Numbered from the stretch's first letter, positions 6,899 to 15,071 are shown. The stretch: DNA of 32,075 nucleotides from Sphingopyxis sp. KK2 (GCF_001990265.1 NZ_LYVN01000035.1:1-32075), one strand, 5' to 3'. Notes: generated from the letters alone by a model not told the origin. Made by a program: numbers and translations.

Positions 6899-7256
6899 GC
6901 AGCACGCTATATTCGACGCCGTTGCGCCCGGCGCCGACGACGAACCAGCCGAAGGGCAGATGGACGAGCACCGCGCCGAGCGACAGGATCGCGGCATGAC
7001 CGAGCGCGGCGAAGCTCGTCCAGCGGCGCGCGAGCATCAGCACGGGGCCGACGAGTTCATAGAGCGTCACCGCCATCGCCCAGGCATAACCATAGGGAAA
7101 GCCGAGGCTGCCCAGCCAGATACCGAAGGGTTCGACCCCGCCCATCGTCAGGCGCCAGACGCCGTGGATCAGGATCAGCAGCGCAACGATGATCCGCAGC
7201 GCCTCCAGCGCGGTCGCCGCGCGCGCGGGCGGCACCCCCTCTCCCAGCAAAGCCAT
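6822..7256 (-). CDS. DoxX family membrane protein
   Basis: A 144-residue integral membrane protein with four predicted helices and the DoxX-family pattern: RIIVALLILIHGVWRL at the start, YELVGPVLML in the middle and AAILSLGAVLVHLPFGW later. Relatives are poorly characterised; some are associated with quinol- or thiosulfate-linked redox chemistry. The ATG at 7256 is preferred over an overlapping GTG six bases upstream, because GGGGGAG then sits at normal spacing. It lies 23 bases after the nadE stop and is probably co-transcribed with it. It converges on the diguanylate cyclase gene, and the two coding regions overlap by 77 bases. Confidence 0.85.
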   Translation of the reverse strand: MALLGEGVPPARAATALEALRIIVALLILIHGVWRLTMGGVEPFGIWLGSLGFPYGYAWAMAVTLYELVGPVLMLARRWTSFAALGHAAILSLGAVLVHLPFGWFVVGAGRNGVEYSVLLIAALLAIAWAWWPRRAAPEPATLH

Positions 7257-7279
7257 CGTCACTCCCCCTTATTGGCGCA

Positions 7280-8953
7280 TCACCCCGTCCGGAAACCATG
7301 GGTGATCGGATAACGGCGGTCGCGGCCGAAATTGCGCGTCGACAATTTCACCCCCGGCGGCGCCTGGCGGCGCTTGTACTCGGCGATCGACAGCAGGCGC
7401 TCGATCCGCGCCACCGCATCGCGGTCGAAGCCGTAACGCGCGACGACATCGTCGACGCTCGCTTCTTCCTCGACGAGCATATGCAGCATCCGGTCGAGGT
7501 CGGGATAGGCGGGCAGGCTGTCTTCGTCCTTCTGGTCGGGGCGCAGTTCGGCGCTCGGCGGCTTGGTAATGATCGTATCGGGCATCACCGGGGTCACCGG
7601 GTTGCGCGACAGGCGCGGGACATTTTCGTTGCGCCACTTCGCCGCCGCGAAGACCGTCATCTTATATGCGTCCTTCAGCGGATTATAGCCGCCCGCCATG
7701 TCGCCATAGATGGTCGCATAACCAACGCTCATCTCGCTCTTGTTGCCCGTGGTGAGCAGCATCGGGCCGAATTTGTTGCTGAGCGCCATCAGCGTCACGC
7801 CGCGGATGCGCGACTGGACATTTTCCTCGGTCGTATCGACCGTCCGGTCGGCGAAACTGTCCGACAGCATCTGGTCGAAGGCGTCGACCGCCGGGGCGAT
7901 GGGGATGGTGTCGAGGCGGCAGCCGATCATCGCCGCGCATCCCGCCGCATCGTCGAGGCTTTCCTGGCTGGTGAAGCGGCTGGGCAGCATCACGCACCAC
8001 ACCTTGTCGGGGCCGAGCGCGTCGGCGGCGATCGCGGCGCAGATCGCCGAATCGATCCCGCCCGACAGCCCGAGCACGACGCCGGGGAAGCGGTTGCGCT
8101 CGACATAGTCGCGCAAGCTGAGGATCATCGCGCTGTAGATATCGGCGGGATGCGCTTCCCACTCGGCGATCGCACCCGCGTCGCACACCCAGCCGGCATC
8201 GCCCCTGGTCCAGCGGGTGACGCGTTCCTCGGCTTCCCAGTCGGTGAGCCGATGCGCGGTCGTCCCATCGGCGTTGAGTATGAAGGAACAGCCGTCGAAA
8301 ACGAGCTCGTCCTGCCCGCCGATGCGGTTGAGGAAGATGAGCGGCAGCCCGGTTTCGGCGACGCGGCCGGCGAAGACCTGCGACAGGCGGCGGTCGTCCT
8401 TGTCGATCTCATAGGGGCTGCCGTTGACCGAGATCAGCAGTTCGGCGCCCTGCGCGGCGAGATGCGCCGACACCTTGGGCAACCAGCCATCCTCGCAGAT
8501 CGGCAGGCCCAGCCTGATGCCGCGCCATAGGACGACGTCGGGCAGCGGCCCGGGAGCGAAGACGCGTTTCTCGTCGAAGGTGCCGTAATTGGGCAGCTCA
8601 TGCTTGCGCCGCGTCGCGACGATCCGACCGCCATCGAGCAAGGCGACGATGTTGTAGAGGGCGTCGCCCCCATCTTCATTTTTGGCGCGCTCGACCGACC
8701 CCACCAGCATCGCCGGGCCGCCGTCGGCGGTTTCGGCCGCGAGTTCGGCGAGCAGCTTCGCCGCGCGCTCGGCGAGCGCGGGCTTGAGCACCAGATCCTC
8801 GGGCGGGTAGCCGATCAGCTGCAACTCGGGATAGAGGATCAGGTCGGCCCCCGGGTGCCGCGCCCGAACGGCGCGCATCGCGTCGGCGTTGGCGGCGAGG
8901 TCGCCGACCACCTGGGTCATCTGCGACAGGATGATGGAGAGCTGATCGGTCAT
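7280..8953 (-). CDS. nadE: Glutamine-dependent NAD+ synthetase
   Basis: A 557-residue two-domain enzyme performing the last step of NAD+ synthesis: deamido-NAD+ plus ATP and glutamine-derived ammonia. The N-terminal nitrilase-type amidohydrolase domain has the triad Glu43 (YPELQLIG), Lys117 (RRKHELPNYG) and Cys153 (LPICEDGW). The C-terminal synthetase domain carries the PP-loop LGLSGGIDSA (SGGIDS at 297-302) and TTGNKSEMSVGYAT. Length and motif order are normal for this short proteobacterial form. The ATG at 8953 follows TTGAAC-18-TAAAGC, whose -10 ends only 6 bases before it, so the message may be leaderless. DoxX follows 23 bases downstream. Confidence 0.97.
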   Translation of the reverse strand: MTDQLSIILSQMTQVVGDLAANADAMRAVRARHPGADLILYPELQLIGYPPEDLVLKPALAERAAKLLAELAAETADGGPAMLVGSVERAKNEDGGDALYNIVALLDGGRIVATRRKHELPNYGTFDEKRVFAPGPLPDVVLWRGIRLGLPICEDGWLPKVSAHLAAQGAELLISVNGSPYEIDKDDRRLSQVFAGRVAETGLPLIFLNRIGGQDELVFDGCSFILNADGTTAHRLTDWEAEERVTRWTRGDAGWVCDAGAIAEWEAHPADIYSAMILSLRDYVERNRFPGVVLGLSGGIDSAICAAIAADALGPDKVWCVMLPSRFTSQESLDDAAGCAAMIGCRLDTIPIAPAVDAFDQMLSDSFADRTVDTTEENVQSRIRGVTLMALSNKFGPMLLTTGNKSEMSVGYATIYGDMAGGYNPLKDAYKMTVFAAAKWRNENVPRLSRNPVTPVMPDTIITKPPSAELRPDQKDEDSLPAYPDLDRMLHMLVEEEASVDDVVARYGFDRDAVARIERLLSIAEYKRRQAPPGVKLSTRNFGRDRRYPITHGFRTG

Positions 8954-8959
8954 GCCCCG

Positions 8960-8989
8960 GCTTTAGGACCAACCGCCCCCACCGTTCAA
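8960..8989 (-). promoter_or_regulatory. Candidate nadE promoter (leaderless)
   Basis: On the minus strand TTGAAC (8989-8984) and TAAAGC (8965-8960) are separated by 18 bases. Only six bases separate the -10 element from the nadE ATG, and no Shine-Dalgarno sequence fits in between. Transcription would begin at or next to the start codon. The -35 element overlaps the stop codon of the upstream DUF2306 gene. Confidence 0.45.
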
Positions 8990-9486
8990 CCGAAGAGAAG
9001 CGCCCACAAGGTGCGGCCCGGCGCCATCGCAAAGAAGCCCGCGGCGAGCAGCCCGAAATAGACACCGCGCATCGTCTTGAGGTGGCGGTCGATCTGGCCA
9101 TTGCGCGCAAACCAGATCGCGCGCGGCAGCTGCACCAACGTCAGCACCGAAAAGAGATGGATCGGACCGATGCCGCCGGTGATCGTGCGGATCCAGAAAC
9201 TGTCGATCGCGGTGACGATCATCAGCAGCGCCCAGACGCGCCCGCCGATGCGGTGCGCCGCGTCGCCCTTGACCGGGCGCCAGAGCAGCCACGCACCGAG
9301 CGGCAGCGCGGGGATGACCGTCGCGAGGTGGATCTGGATCGCCCACGCCGGGGTGCGATAGTCCGAGGCGCCGGTGAAGGAGCGGACGAGCAGCGCCAGG
9401 GCGATCATCGCCAGCACGATCAGCGCGGTGACGGCGATGCGGCGCAAACTGGCGGTGCGGGCGGGCTTGGCGGTGAGAGCGGTCAT
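8986..9486 (-). CDS. DUF2306 family membrane protein
   Basis: A 166-residue inner-membrane protein with four predicted helices (about 16-36, 46-68, 81-102, 111-127) and a final hydrophobic segment (140-158). The conserved histidines in IQIHLATVIPAL, AAHRIGGRVWAL and GPIHLFSVLTL, and the C-terminal HLKTMRGVYFG, are the hallmark of DUF2306/COG5395, a family without known function that may bind a cofactor through these residues. The start at 9486 has GGGGA about 8 bases upstream. The gene is divergent from the membrane LytTR regulator across 150 bases, an arrangement in which the regulator may control its partner. nadE follows on the same strand. Confidence 0.8.
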   Translation of the reverse strand: MTALTAKPARTASLRRIAVTALIVLAMIALALLVRSFTGASDYRTPAWAIQIHLATVIPALPLGAWLLWRPVKGDAAHRIGGRVWALLMIVTAIDSFWIRTITGGIGPIHLFSVLTLVQLPRAIWFARNGQIDRHLKTMRGVYFGLLAAGFFAMAPGRTLWALLFG

Positions 9487-9553
9487 GATGAAATCCCCGT
9501 TGGACGAAACGATGCCCCGTCCCTGCCCCGGTGCCGTTCGCGGGCAAGCGAGG

Positions 9554-9592
9554 CTTCGCAAAAGCGGCGGATTTCTTCGCCAAAGCGGACGA
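9554..9592. repeat. Tandem direct repeats, candidate LytTR binding site
   Basis: CTTCGCAAAAGCGGCGGA (9554-9571) is followed by CTTCGCCAAAGCGGACGA (9575-9592). The copies match at 15 of 18 positions and start 21 bases apart, about two helical turns. LytTR domains are known to bind pairs of direct repeats at this spacing. The pair lies in the intergenic region between the divergent DUF2306 gene and the LytTR gene, 45 bases before the latter's start. The link to LytTR is inference. Confidence 0.5.
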
Positions 9593-9636
9593 CCGGCCGA
9601 TTGACGCTTCGTGAAATGGCAGACACAAGGCGCGAT

Positions 9637-10419
9637 ATGGCGAAAAGGCTGACGATCGAATTGCTGGTGATGGTGGCGCTCGGGCTGCTGATCGGGCTGC
9701 TCGGTCCCTTCGGCACCTTTGGCGCGCCGCCGGCGCAGCGCATGCTGAGCTGGGTGATCTGGCTGCTCGCCGGCTATATCCTGTTTCGCCCGACCGGCGT
9801 CGTGGCGCGCTGGCTGTGCGAGGCCACCGGCCTGCCGCGCTTCGCCGGCACCCTGCTCGCGCTCGTCGTCGCGAGCGTGCCGCTGACGCTGATCATCACG
9901 ATGATGGCGATGCGCATGGACTTCGCCGAGGCGCTGCGCTGGCCGGGCTTCTGGACGATGTACCTCTATATCTGGATCGTCGCGGCGGTGGTTTCGATCG
10001 CGATGGGCGCAGTGTTCGGCCGCACGGCACCCGCTCCCGCCTCCGAAGCGCCGAGTTCCGCCGACGCCACTCCGGCTTCGTCCCCTGCCGAACCACTGCC
10101 CCCCGCCGAGCCGGTGGCGCCGACCCTGCCGCTGCCACCGGGGTTCGGCCCGGTGCGCGCATTGAAAGGCGAGGATCATTATGTCCGCGTGATCGGCGAG
10201 GGCCGCGAGGAGATGATCCTGATGCGGATGCGCGACGCGATCGAGCGGCTGGGGGATGCCGAAGGGCTGCGTATTCATCGCAGCTGGTGGGTGGCGAAAG
10301 ACGCCGTCGAAAGCGTGCGCCGCGACGGCCGGACTGCGGTGGTCGTGCTGGCGTCGGGCCATGAAGCGCCCGTCGCACGCGACATGATGCCCGCGCTTCG
10401 CACCGCGGGGTGGCTCTGA
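9637..10419 (+). CDS. Membrane-anchored LytTR transcriptional regulator
   Basis: A 260-residue regulator with four membrane helices at residues 7-25, 36-54, 71-92 and 104-126. A Pro/Ala-rich linker (130-168) leads to a C-terminal LytTR DNA-binding domain (about 169-260). That domain shows the family pattern: VRALKGEDHYVRV, then MRMRDAIERLG, and IHRSWWVAKDAV. Fusion of LytTR directly to a membrane module, with no receiver domain, suggests a one-component sensor that binds DNA from the membrane. The ATG at 9637 is preferred because AAGG lies 6 bases upstream; an ATG at 9616 would add seven residues. It is divergent from DUF2306, with direct repeats between the two. Confidence 0.88.
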   Translation: MAKRLTIELLVMVALGLLIGLLGPFGTFGAPPAQRMLSWVIWLLAGYILFRPTGVVARWLCEATGLPRFAGTLLALVVASVPLTLIITMMAMRMDFAEALRWPGFWTMYLYIWIVAAVVSIAMGAVFGRTAPAPASEAPSSADATPASSPAEPLPPAEPVAPTLPLPPGFGPVRALKGEDHYVRVIGEGREEMILMRMRDAIERLGDAEGLRIHRSWWVAKDAVESVRRDGRTAVVVLASGHEAPVARDMMPALRTAGWL

Positions 10420-10459
10420 TGGTTATTGTCGGCCGTTCGGCATAGGATATACGTCGCCG

Positions 10460-10768
10460 ATGCCCGTCCTTATGGCCCTGCTCGCCCTGACTGCGCCAAG
10501 CGCCGACGACATCCAGGCGCTGGAGGTGACCCGCGTCATCGGTCCATATGTCGACCAAACGCGCGACGGCAGGCTTTACGCCGAATTTGCGCCCGACGTC
10601 GAAACGCGCGGCGCCATGTGCGAACCCGTCGCCGGGGGAAGTCACGATTGCCGGTACGAGGTCCGTACCAAGAGCTTTTTCGACAATGCGTTCGGCCAAT
10701 GGCAGCCCATGTCCGTCCGGTTGCGGTGGAAGAACGGGCGTTGGCGGGTCGTCGATCCCGGAAAATAA
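10460..10768 (+). CDS. Small putative exported protein, function unknown
   Basis: A 102-residue protein whose first 15 residues (MPVLMALLALTAPSA) look like a short signal peptide lacking the usual positive N-region. The mature part has two cysteines (in GAMCEPV and HDCRYEV) that could form one disulfide in the periplasm, and several aromatics (GQWQPMSVRLRW, WRVVDP). I recognise no family. The start ATG has AGGATA upstream at slightly long spacing. It follows the LytTR gene by 40 bases on the same strand and could share its transcript. Codon use is like its neighbours, which supports it being coding, but the evidence is moderate. Confidence 0.6.
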   Translation: MPVLMALLALTAPSADDIQALEVTRVIGPYVDQTRDGRLYAEFAPDVETRGAMCEPVAGGSHDCRYEVRTKSFFDNAFGQWQPMSVRLRWKNGRWRVVDPGK

Positions 10769-10876
10769 CCGGCCGCAGAAGCATTCGCGCCGCGCAAGCC
10801 AACTTGACCCTTCCCCTTCGCGCCCGCGCTGGCTAAGGGGCGCGCATCATTCCCGCGCGAAAGGGCGTCGCACCCC

Positions 10877-11812
10877 ATGAAACTGATCTCCGGCAACAGC
10901 AACCTGCCGCTGGCGCGCGCCATCGCCGACTATCTCGAACTGCCGCTGACCGACACCAGCGTCCGGCGCTTTGCCGACGAGGAAGTCTTCGTCGAAATCC
11001 ATGAGAATGTCCGCGGGCAGGACGTCTTCGTCGTGCAGCCGACGAATTTCCCGGCGAACGACAATCTGATGGAACTCCTCATCATCAACGACGCGCTGCG
11101 CCGCGCGTCGGCCAAGCGCATCACCGCGGTCGTTCCCTATTTCGGTTACGCCCGGCAGGACCGCAAACCCGGCCCGCGCACCCCGATTTCGGCGAAACTC
11201 GTCGCGAACCTGATCACCACCTCGGGTGCCGACCGCGTGCTCGCGATCGATCTGCACGCCGGGCAGATTCAGGGTTTCTTCGACATCCCCACCGACAACC
11301 TCTACGCCGCCCCGGTGATGAGCGCCGACATTCAGGCGCGCTTTGCGGGCAAGAATCTGATGGTCGTGTCGCCCGACGTCGGCGGCGTGGTCCGCGCGCG
11401 CGCGCTCGCCAAGCGCCTCGACAACGCGCCGCTGGCGATCGTCGACAAGCGCCGCGAACGCGCCGGCGAGTCGGAAGTGATGAACATCATCGGTGACGTG
11501 TCGGGTCGCTTCTGCATCCTGATCGACGATATCGTCGACTCGGCCGGCACCCTCTGCAACGCCGCGGGCGCCTTGAAGGCCGCGGGCGCCGAGGGCGTCG
11601 TCGCTTATTGTACGCATGGCGTGCTGTCGGGCGGCGCGGTCGCACGCGTCGAGGCGAGCGAACTCACCGAGCTGGTCATCACCGATTCGATCCAGCCGAC
11701 CGACGCGGTCAACGGCAGCAAGAAGGTCCGCGCGCTGACCGTCGCGCCGCTGCTCGGCGAAGCGATCAAGCGCATCGCCGACGAATCGAGCGTTTCCTCG
11801 CTCTTCGACTGA
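10877..11812 (+). CDS. prs: Ribose-phosphate pyrophosphokinase (PRPP synthetase)
   Basis: A 311-residue class I PRPP synthetase that makes 5-phosphoribosyl 1-pyrophosphate from ribose 5-phosphate and ATP, feeding purine, pyrimidine, histidine, tryptophan and NAD synthesis. Signatures are [12 protein letters not shown] (30-41), [11 protein letters not shown] (87-97), the metal-binding [15 protein letters not shown] (121-135), the flexible-loop region [10 protein letters not shown], and the PRPP loop [14 protein letters not shown] (213-226). Length and ends match the family. A VOC gene starts inside its stop codon (TGATG), and hisN follows. Having a PRPP consumer pathway gene (histidine) in the same operon is functionally coherent. 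Confidence 0.97.
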   Translation: MKLISGNSNLPLARAIADYLELPLTDTSVRRFADEEVFVEIHENVRGQDVFVVQPTNFPANDNLMELLIINDALRRASAKRITAVVPYFGYARQDRKPGPRTPISAKLVANLITTSGADRVLAIDLHAGQIQGFFDIPTDNLYAAPVMSADIQARFAGKNLMVVSPDVGGVVRARALAKRLDNAPLAIVDKRRERAGESEVMNIIGDVSGRFCILIDDIVDSAGTLCNAAGALKAAGAEGVVAYCTHGVLSGGAVARVEASELTELVITDSIQPTDAVNGSKKVRALTVAPLLGEAIKRIADESSVSSLFD

Positions 11813-12219
11813 TGAGCGGCACTTCGCCCTTCATCCAGGTGACACCCTTTCTGGGGGTCGCCGCGATGGAGGCCGCGCTCGGCTTCTACCGCGATACGCT
11901 GGGTTTCACCGTCTTCGTCGACCAAGGCGGCTATGCCTATGTCGAGCGCGAGCGCGTCGCCTTTCGATTGCTCCAACTCGACGATGGCGCGCGCAACGCG
12001 CCAGGCTGCAGCCACGCCTATGTCGATGTCGTCGACGCGCAGGCGCTCTTCGGCACGCTCCATCCCGCACTCGCGCAGCTTCCCGCCGACTGCTGGGGCC
12101 CACCCCGCGACCATGACTATGGCCAGCGCGAATTCTGGGTGCGCGATCCCGACGGCAATCTGATCACTTTCGGCGAAGGCATCGGCCTCAACGCCAATCA
12201 ATGGGACTATCGTCGCTGA
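11812..12219 (+). CDS. VOC/glyoxalase-bleomycin resistance family protein
   Basis: A 135-residue vicinal-oxygen-chelate fold protein. The paired beta-alpha-beta-beta-beta modules are recognisable: FLGVAAMEAALGFYRDTLGF opens the first, and YGQREFWVRDPDGNLITFGE closes the second. Members include glyoxalase I, ring-cleaving dioxygenases and antibiotic-sequestering proteins of the bleomycin-binding type. The exact ligand cannot be read here. His70 in CSHAYVDV and Glu in ITFGE are at positions often used for metal or ligand contacts. Its ATG overlaps the prs stop by one base (TGATG), indicating translational coupling. hisN begins one base after its stop. Confidence 0.88.
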   Translation: MSGTSPFIQVTPFLGVAAMEAALGFYRDTLGFTVFVDQGGYAYVERERVAFRLLQLDDGARNAPGCSHAYVDVVDAQALFGTLHPALAQLPADCWGPPRDHDYGQREFWVRDPDGNLITFGEGIGLNANQWDYRR

Positions 12220-12220
12220 C

Positions 12221-13003
12221 ATGTCACTTTCTTCCGACCTCGCGCTCGCCAACCGCCTCGCCGACGCCGCCGGCGCCGCCATCCGCCCGCTGTTCCGCGC
12301 GGCCTATCAGTCCGAAGCCAAGGCCGACGCCTCGCCGGTGACCGAGGCAGACCGCGGTGCCGAGGCCGCGATGCGCAGCCTGCTCACCGCCGAGGCGCCG
12401 CGCGACGGCATCATCGGCGAGGAGTTTGGAAGCGAACGGCCCGACGCGTCACGCCAATGGGTGCTCGACCCGATCGACGGCACGGTAAGCTTCATGGCGG
12501 GCCGCCCGATCTTCGGCACGCTGATCGCGCTGCTGCAGGACGGCTGGCCGGTGCTCGGGATCATCGACCAGCCGATTTCGGGCGAACGCTGGATCGGGGC
12601 GATGGGCCGGCCGACGCTGTTCAACGGCGCCCCTGCCCGCACGCGGGCATGCCGCGAACTGGCGGGCGCGGTGCTCGCGACGACAGGGCCGCAATATTTC
12701 AGCGACCATGACGGCGAGCATTTCATGGCACTCGCGGCGCAGACCGCGCACAAGCGCATGGTCTTCGGCGGCGACTGCTATAATTACGGCCTGCTCGCGA
12801 GCGGACATATCGACCTGGTGGTCGAGGCGGGGTTGAAGCTCCACGATTTCGCGGCGCTGGTCCCGATCGTCGAGGGCGCGGGCGGCACGATGTGCGACTG
12901 GAACGGCGACCCGCTGCACCGCGAAAGCAGCGGCCATGTCATCGCGCTCGGCGATCCGGCGCGGCTCGAGGATGTCGTCGAGGGGCTTGCCTGCCACCAT
13001 TGA
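12221..13003 (+). CDS. hisN: Histidinol-phosphatase of the inositol monophosphatase family
   Basis: A 260-residue Mg2+-dependent phosphatase. Metal-binding motifs are GEEFG (Glu67/Glu68), WVLDPIDGT (Asp83, Asp86) and the C-terminal [18 protein letters not shown] (Asp209). The combination with [18 protein letters not shown] and [15 protein letters not shown] resembles HisN-type histidinol-phosphatases more than inositol or fructose-bisphosphatases, so a role in the penultimate histidine step is likely but inferred from resemblance. The gene starts one base after the VOC gene stop and is last in the prs operon. Regulation is probably through the prs promoter; no separate promoter is visible. 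Confidence 0.85.
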   Translation: MSLSSDLALANRLADAAGAAIRPLFRAAYQSEAKADASPVTEADRGAEAAMRSLLTAEAPRDGIIGEEFGSERPDASRQWVLDPIDGTVSFMAGRPIFGTLIALLQDGWPVLGIIDQPISGERWIGAMGRPTLFNGAPARTRACRELAGAVLATTGPQYFSDHDGEHFMALAAQTAHKRMVFGGDCYNYGLLASGHIDLVVEAGLKLHDFAALVPIVEGAGGTMCDWNGDPLHRESSGHVIALGDPARLEDVVEGLACHH

Positions 13004-13080
13004 GGCGGCGCGCGGATCGGCGGGGCGGGCTTCTGAGCGGGCACCGTTCCGGCAAAGCCGCGATTTCAGCCCCGAATCGC

Positions 13081-13108
13081 TTGCATTTCGGGATGAATTC
13101 CCCTAAGC
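13081..13108 (+). promoter_or_regulatory. Candidate promoter of rpmI-rplT
   Basis: TTGCAT (13081-13086) and CTAAGC (13103-13108) are separated by 16 bases in the 182-base gap between hisN and rpmI. Transcription would start about 70 bases before the rpmI ATG, leaving a leader in which ribosomal-protein autoregulation could act. This is a weak match, supported mainly by position. Confidence 0.35.
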
Positions 13109-13185
13109 GCGCCGCTTCCGATTGTACCGGCTGGCTGAAAGGGCTGCCATGTCGATACGCAAACGGACTTCCAAAGGAGACCAAA

Positions 13186-13389
13186 ATGCCCAAGCTGAAG
13201 ACCAAGAGCGGTGTGAAGAAACGCTTCAAATTCACCGCCTCGGGCAAGGTGAAGCACGGCGTTGCCGGCAAGCGCCACCGCCTGATCAACCACAATGCCA
13301 AATATATCCGCACCAACCGCGGCACCAGCGTGCTGAGCGATTCGGATGTGGCCCATGTGCGCCTCTGGGCGCCCTATGGCCTGAAGTAA
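13186..13389 (+). CDS. rpmI: 50S ribosomal protein L35
   Basis: A 67-residue L35, beginning [15 protein letters not shown] and ending LWAPYGLK. The highly basic core [17 protein letters not shown] is characteristic. AAAGGAG sits 7 bases before the ATG at 13186, a strong ribosome binding site. It is followed 13 bases later by rplT, the conserved gene order. infC, which precedes rpmI in Escherichia coli, is not adjacent here; instead hisN lies upstream. Confidence 0.97.
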   Translation: MPKLKTKSGVKKRFKFTASGKVKHGVAGKRHRLINHNAKYIRTNRGTSVLSDSDVAHVRLWAPYGLK

Positions 13390-13402
13390 GGAGCGCAGGT
13401 AA

Positions 13403-13768
13403 ATGTCACGCATCAAACGCGGCGTCACCACGCGCGCCAAGCACAAACGCGTATTAGAGCAGGCGAAGGGCTATTACGGCCGTCGCAAGAACACCATTCG
13501 TGTCGCCAAGCAGGCGGTCGAAAAGGCCGGCCAATATGCTTATCGCGACCGCAAGGTTAAGAAGCGGAACTTCCGCGCCCTGTGGATCCAGCGCATCAAC
13601 GCCGCGGTCCGCGCCGAAGGCCTGACCTATTCGCAGTTCATGCACGGCGTGAAGCTGGCCGGTATCGACCTCGACCGCAAGGTCATGGCCGACCTGGCGA
13701 TGAACGAAGGCGGCGTCTTCGCGGCCGTCATCGCGCAGGCGAAGGCAGCGCTGCCCAAGGCCGCCTGA
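13403..13768 (+). CDS. rplT: 50S ribosomal protein L20
   Basis: A 121-residue L20, an early assembly protein of the 50S subunit that contacts 23S rRNA and in some bacteria represses its own operon. It begins [20 protein letters not shown] and has [20 protein letters not shown] and a [20 protein letters not shown] core, followed by the globular domain with [22 protein letters not shown] lies about 11 bases upstream. A strong intrinsic terminator follows 26 bases after the stop, so this transcription unit ends here and does not obviously extend into pheST. Confidence 0.97.
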   Translation: MSRIKRGVTTRAKHKRVLEQAKGYYGRRKNTIRVAKQAVEKAGQYAYRDRKVKKRNFRALWIQRINAAVRAEGLTYSQFMHGVKLAGIDLDRKVMADLAMNEGGVFAAVIAQAKAALPKAA

Positions 13769-13794
13769 GCCTTCCAGCGTCGCTGAACGAATTA

Positions 13795-13824
13795 AGGGCG
13801 GTCCCGCGAGGGGCCGCCCTTTTT
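13795..13824 (+). terminator. Rho-independent terminator of rpmI-rplT
   Basis: AGGGCGGTCCC (13795-13805) pairs with GGGGCCGCCCT (13810-13820), an 11-pair stem including one U-G pair, closed by a GCGA tetraloop and followed by a run of T to 13824. It is the clearest terminator in the window and separates the ribosomal operon from the AraC-type gene. Confidence 0.88.
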
Positions 13825-14081
13825 CGTGCCTGAAATCATCCGCGCAAACAGAAACGGCGCGAAGGTTTCCCTTCACGCCGTTCCGACGATGATCGTAAAC
13901 GACGCATCGCCCCCCTCCCTCCGTACCGAAAAGCCGTGGGTCGCAGAAAGCCGCCGGCAGGTGGAAGATGTCCCTTGCGGCGACATATGCGGTCGTCGGG
14001 CCGACAAATATTGTAAAAACCCGACAATTGAATCGCTTAGCCTGTTGTTTTTTTTCGCATCGGTGCGAAGGGTGTGGCGTC
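13825..14081. other. Noncoding stretch with hairpins before the AraC-type gene
   Basis: Together with the terminator, 13769-14081 is a 313-base gap without a convincing gene. AACGGCGC/GAAGG (13853-13865) pairs with CCTTC/ACGCCGTT (13870-13882) with a single C-A mismatch and no T-run on either side, so it is not a typical terminator. Further on, GTCGGG and CCCGAC form a short inverted repeat around an AT-rich core near 13993-14026, a plausible promoter/operator area for the downstream regulator. I see no open frame with a ribosome binding site. Confidence 0.4.
14054..14069 (+). promoter_or_regulatory. Perfect hairpin next to the AraC-type gene's ribosome binding site
   Basis: TTCGCA (14054-14059) and TGCGAA (14064-14069) flank a TCGG tetraloop, preceded by eight T. 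The right arm runs into the purine-rich GAAGGG used as ribosome binding site. It could act as an operator or as an RNA hairpin limiting translation of the regulator. Confidence 0.35.
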
Positions 14082-14984
14082 ATGACGAATGAGGCCAGCC
14101 ATTCGGACAAGAGCGCCGATGTGCGCGTTGCGACACGCTTCTTTCCCGTGTCTGCGGCGCTGCGCCCCTATGCCAGCATCATCTACCTGACCGAGGTCGA
14201 TGCGCCCCCCGGCGTCCGGGTCGAGGATCATCTCCACCCCGAATGGGCGAATATGCGCTTCATCGAGGGCGAGACGACGATGAGCGCGATCGGTGATGCC
14301 CCGCCGATGCCGGCGCCGCGGTTCAACCTGACCGGGCCGACGAGCCGCGCCACCTATTTCTCGGTCGGGACGATGCGCACCTGGGGGATCGGCATCCTGC
14401 CGATGGGCTGGGCGAAATATTTCACCCTGCCGGCCGAGGATCTCGCCGATCGCTTCTGCGACGCCGCGGCGCATCCGGCCTTTGCCGCCTTCGTGCCGCT
14501 GGCCGAGCGCTTGCGCGGCAGCAACGACGTCGAGGCCGGGGCGCAGCTGATTGACGATTATTTCGTCGCGCAGCTCGCGGGCACGCCGCGCGACGATCCT
14601 GCGATCTTCGCCGCGCACAGCGCGCTGGTCGACGCCGATCTCGGCAGCGTCGCCGAACTCGCCGAAAAACTGGACCTGTCCGAACGCTCGGTCGAGCGGC
14701 TGAGCCGCCGCGCCTTCGGTTTTCCGCCCAAATTGCTGCTGCGCCGCCAGCGTTTCCTGCGCAGCCTCGCGCGCTTCATGCTCGACCCGTCGATGGCGTG
14801 GATCGATACGCTCGATTATCATTATTACGACCAGGCACAGTTCACCCGCGATTTCCAGCGCTTCATGGGGATGAGTCCGCGCGCCTATGCCGCGCGTCCC
14901 AAGCCGATCCTCGGCGCCGCCGCACGCGCCCGCGCCGCCGCGATCGGGGCGGCGGTGCAGGGGCTGCACCAGCCCGGAAACTAG
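14082..14984 (+). CDS. AraC-family transcriptional regulator
   Basis: A 300-residue regulator. Residues 15-115 form an N-terminal sensor-like domain starting RFFPVSAALRPYASIIYLTE, with HLHPEWANMRFIEG and FSVGTMRTWGIGILPMGWAKYF, as seen in a group of AraC relatives with a distinct ligand domain. Residues about 185-285 are the double helix-turn-helix: SVAELAEKLDLSERSVERL, then FGFPPKLLLRRQRF and the second unit ending QRFMGMSPRAYAA. The Ala-rich tail is variable. GAAGGG precedes the ATG at 14082. It sits between rplT and pheS, where these genes are usually contiguous. Ligand and targets are unknown. Confidence 0.9.
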   Translation: MTNEASHSDKSADVRVATRFFPVSAALRPYASIIYLTEVDAPPGVRVEDHLHPEWANMRFIEGETTMSAIGDAPPMPAPRFNLTGPTSRATYFSVGTMRTWGIGILPMGWAKYFTLPAEDLADRFCDAAAHPAFAAFVPLAERLRGSNDVEAGAQLIDDYFVAQLAGTPRDDPAIFAAHSALVDADLGSVAELAEKLDLSERSVERLSRRAFGFPPKLLLRRQRFLRSLARFMLDPSMAWIDTLDYHYYDQAQFTRDFQRFMGMSPRAYAARPKPILGAAARARAAAIGAAVQGLHQPGN

Positions 14985-15071
14985 GCCTTCGGGGTTGACC
15001 CGTGCGCCCCGTTCGGTGCAAGCGGCGCCGCGACAAAGCGCGGTATTTCCGCCGCCGCAGGACGAATGACG

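Noticed and set aside
13968..14081. Earlier start for the AraC-type gene at 13968
   Set aside because: It would add 38 residues unlike the family N-terminus and has no ribosome binding site, whereas 14082 has a purine-rich site and a typical start.
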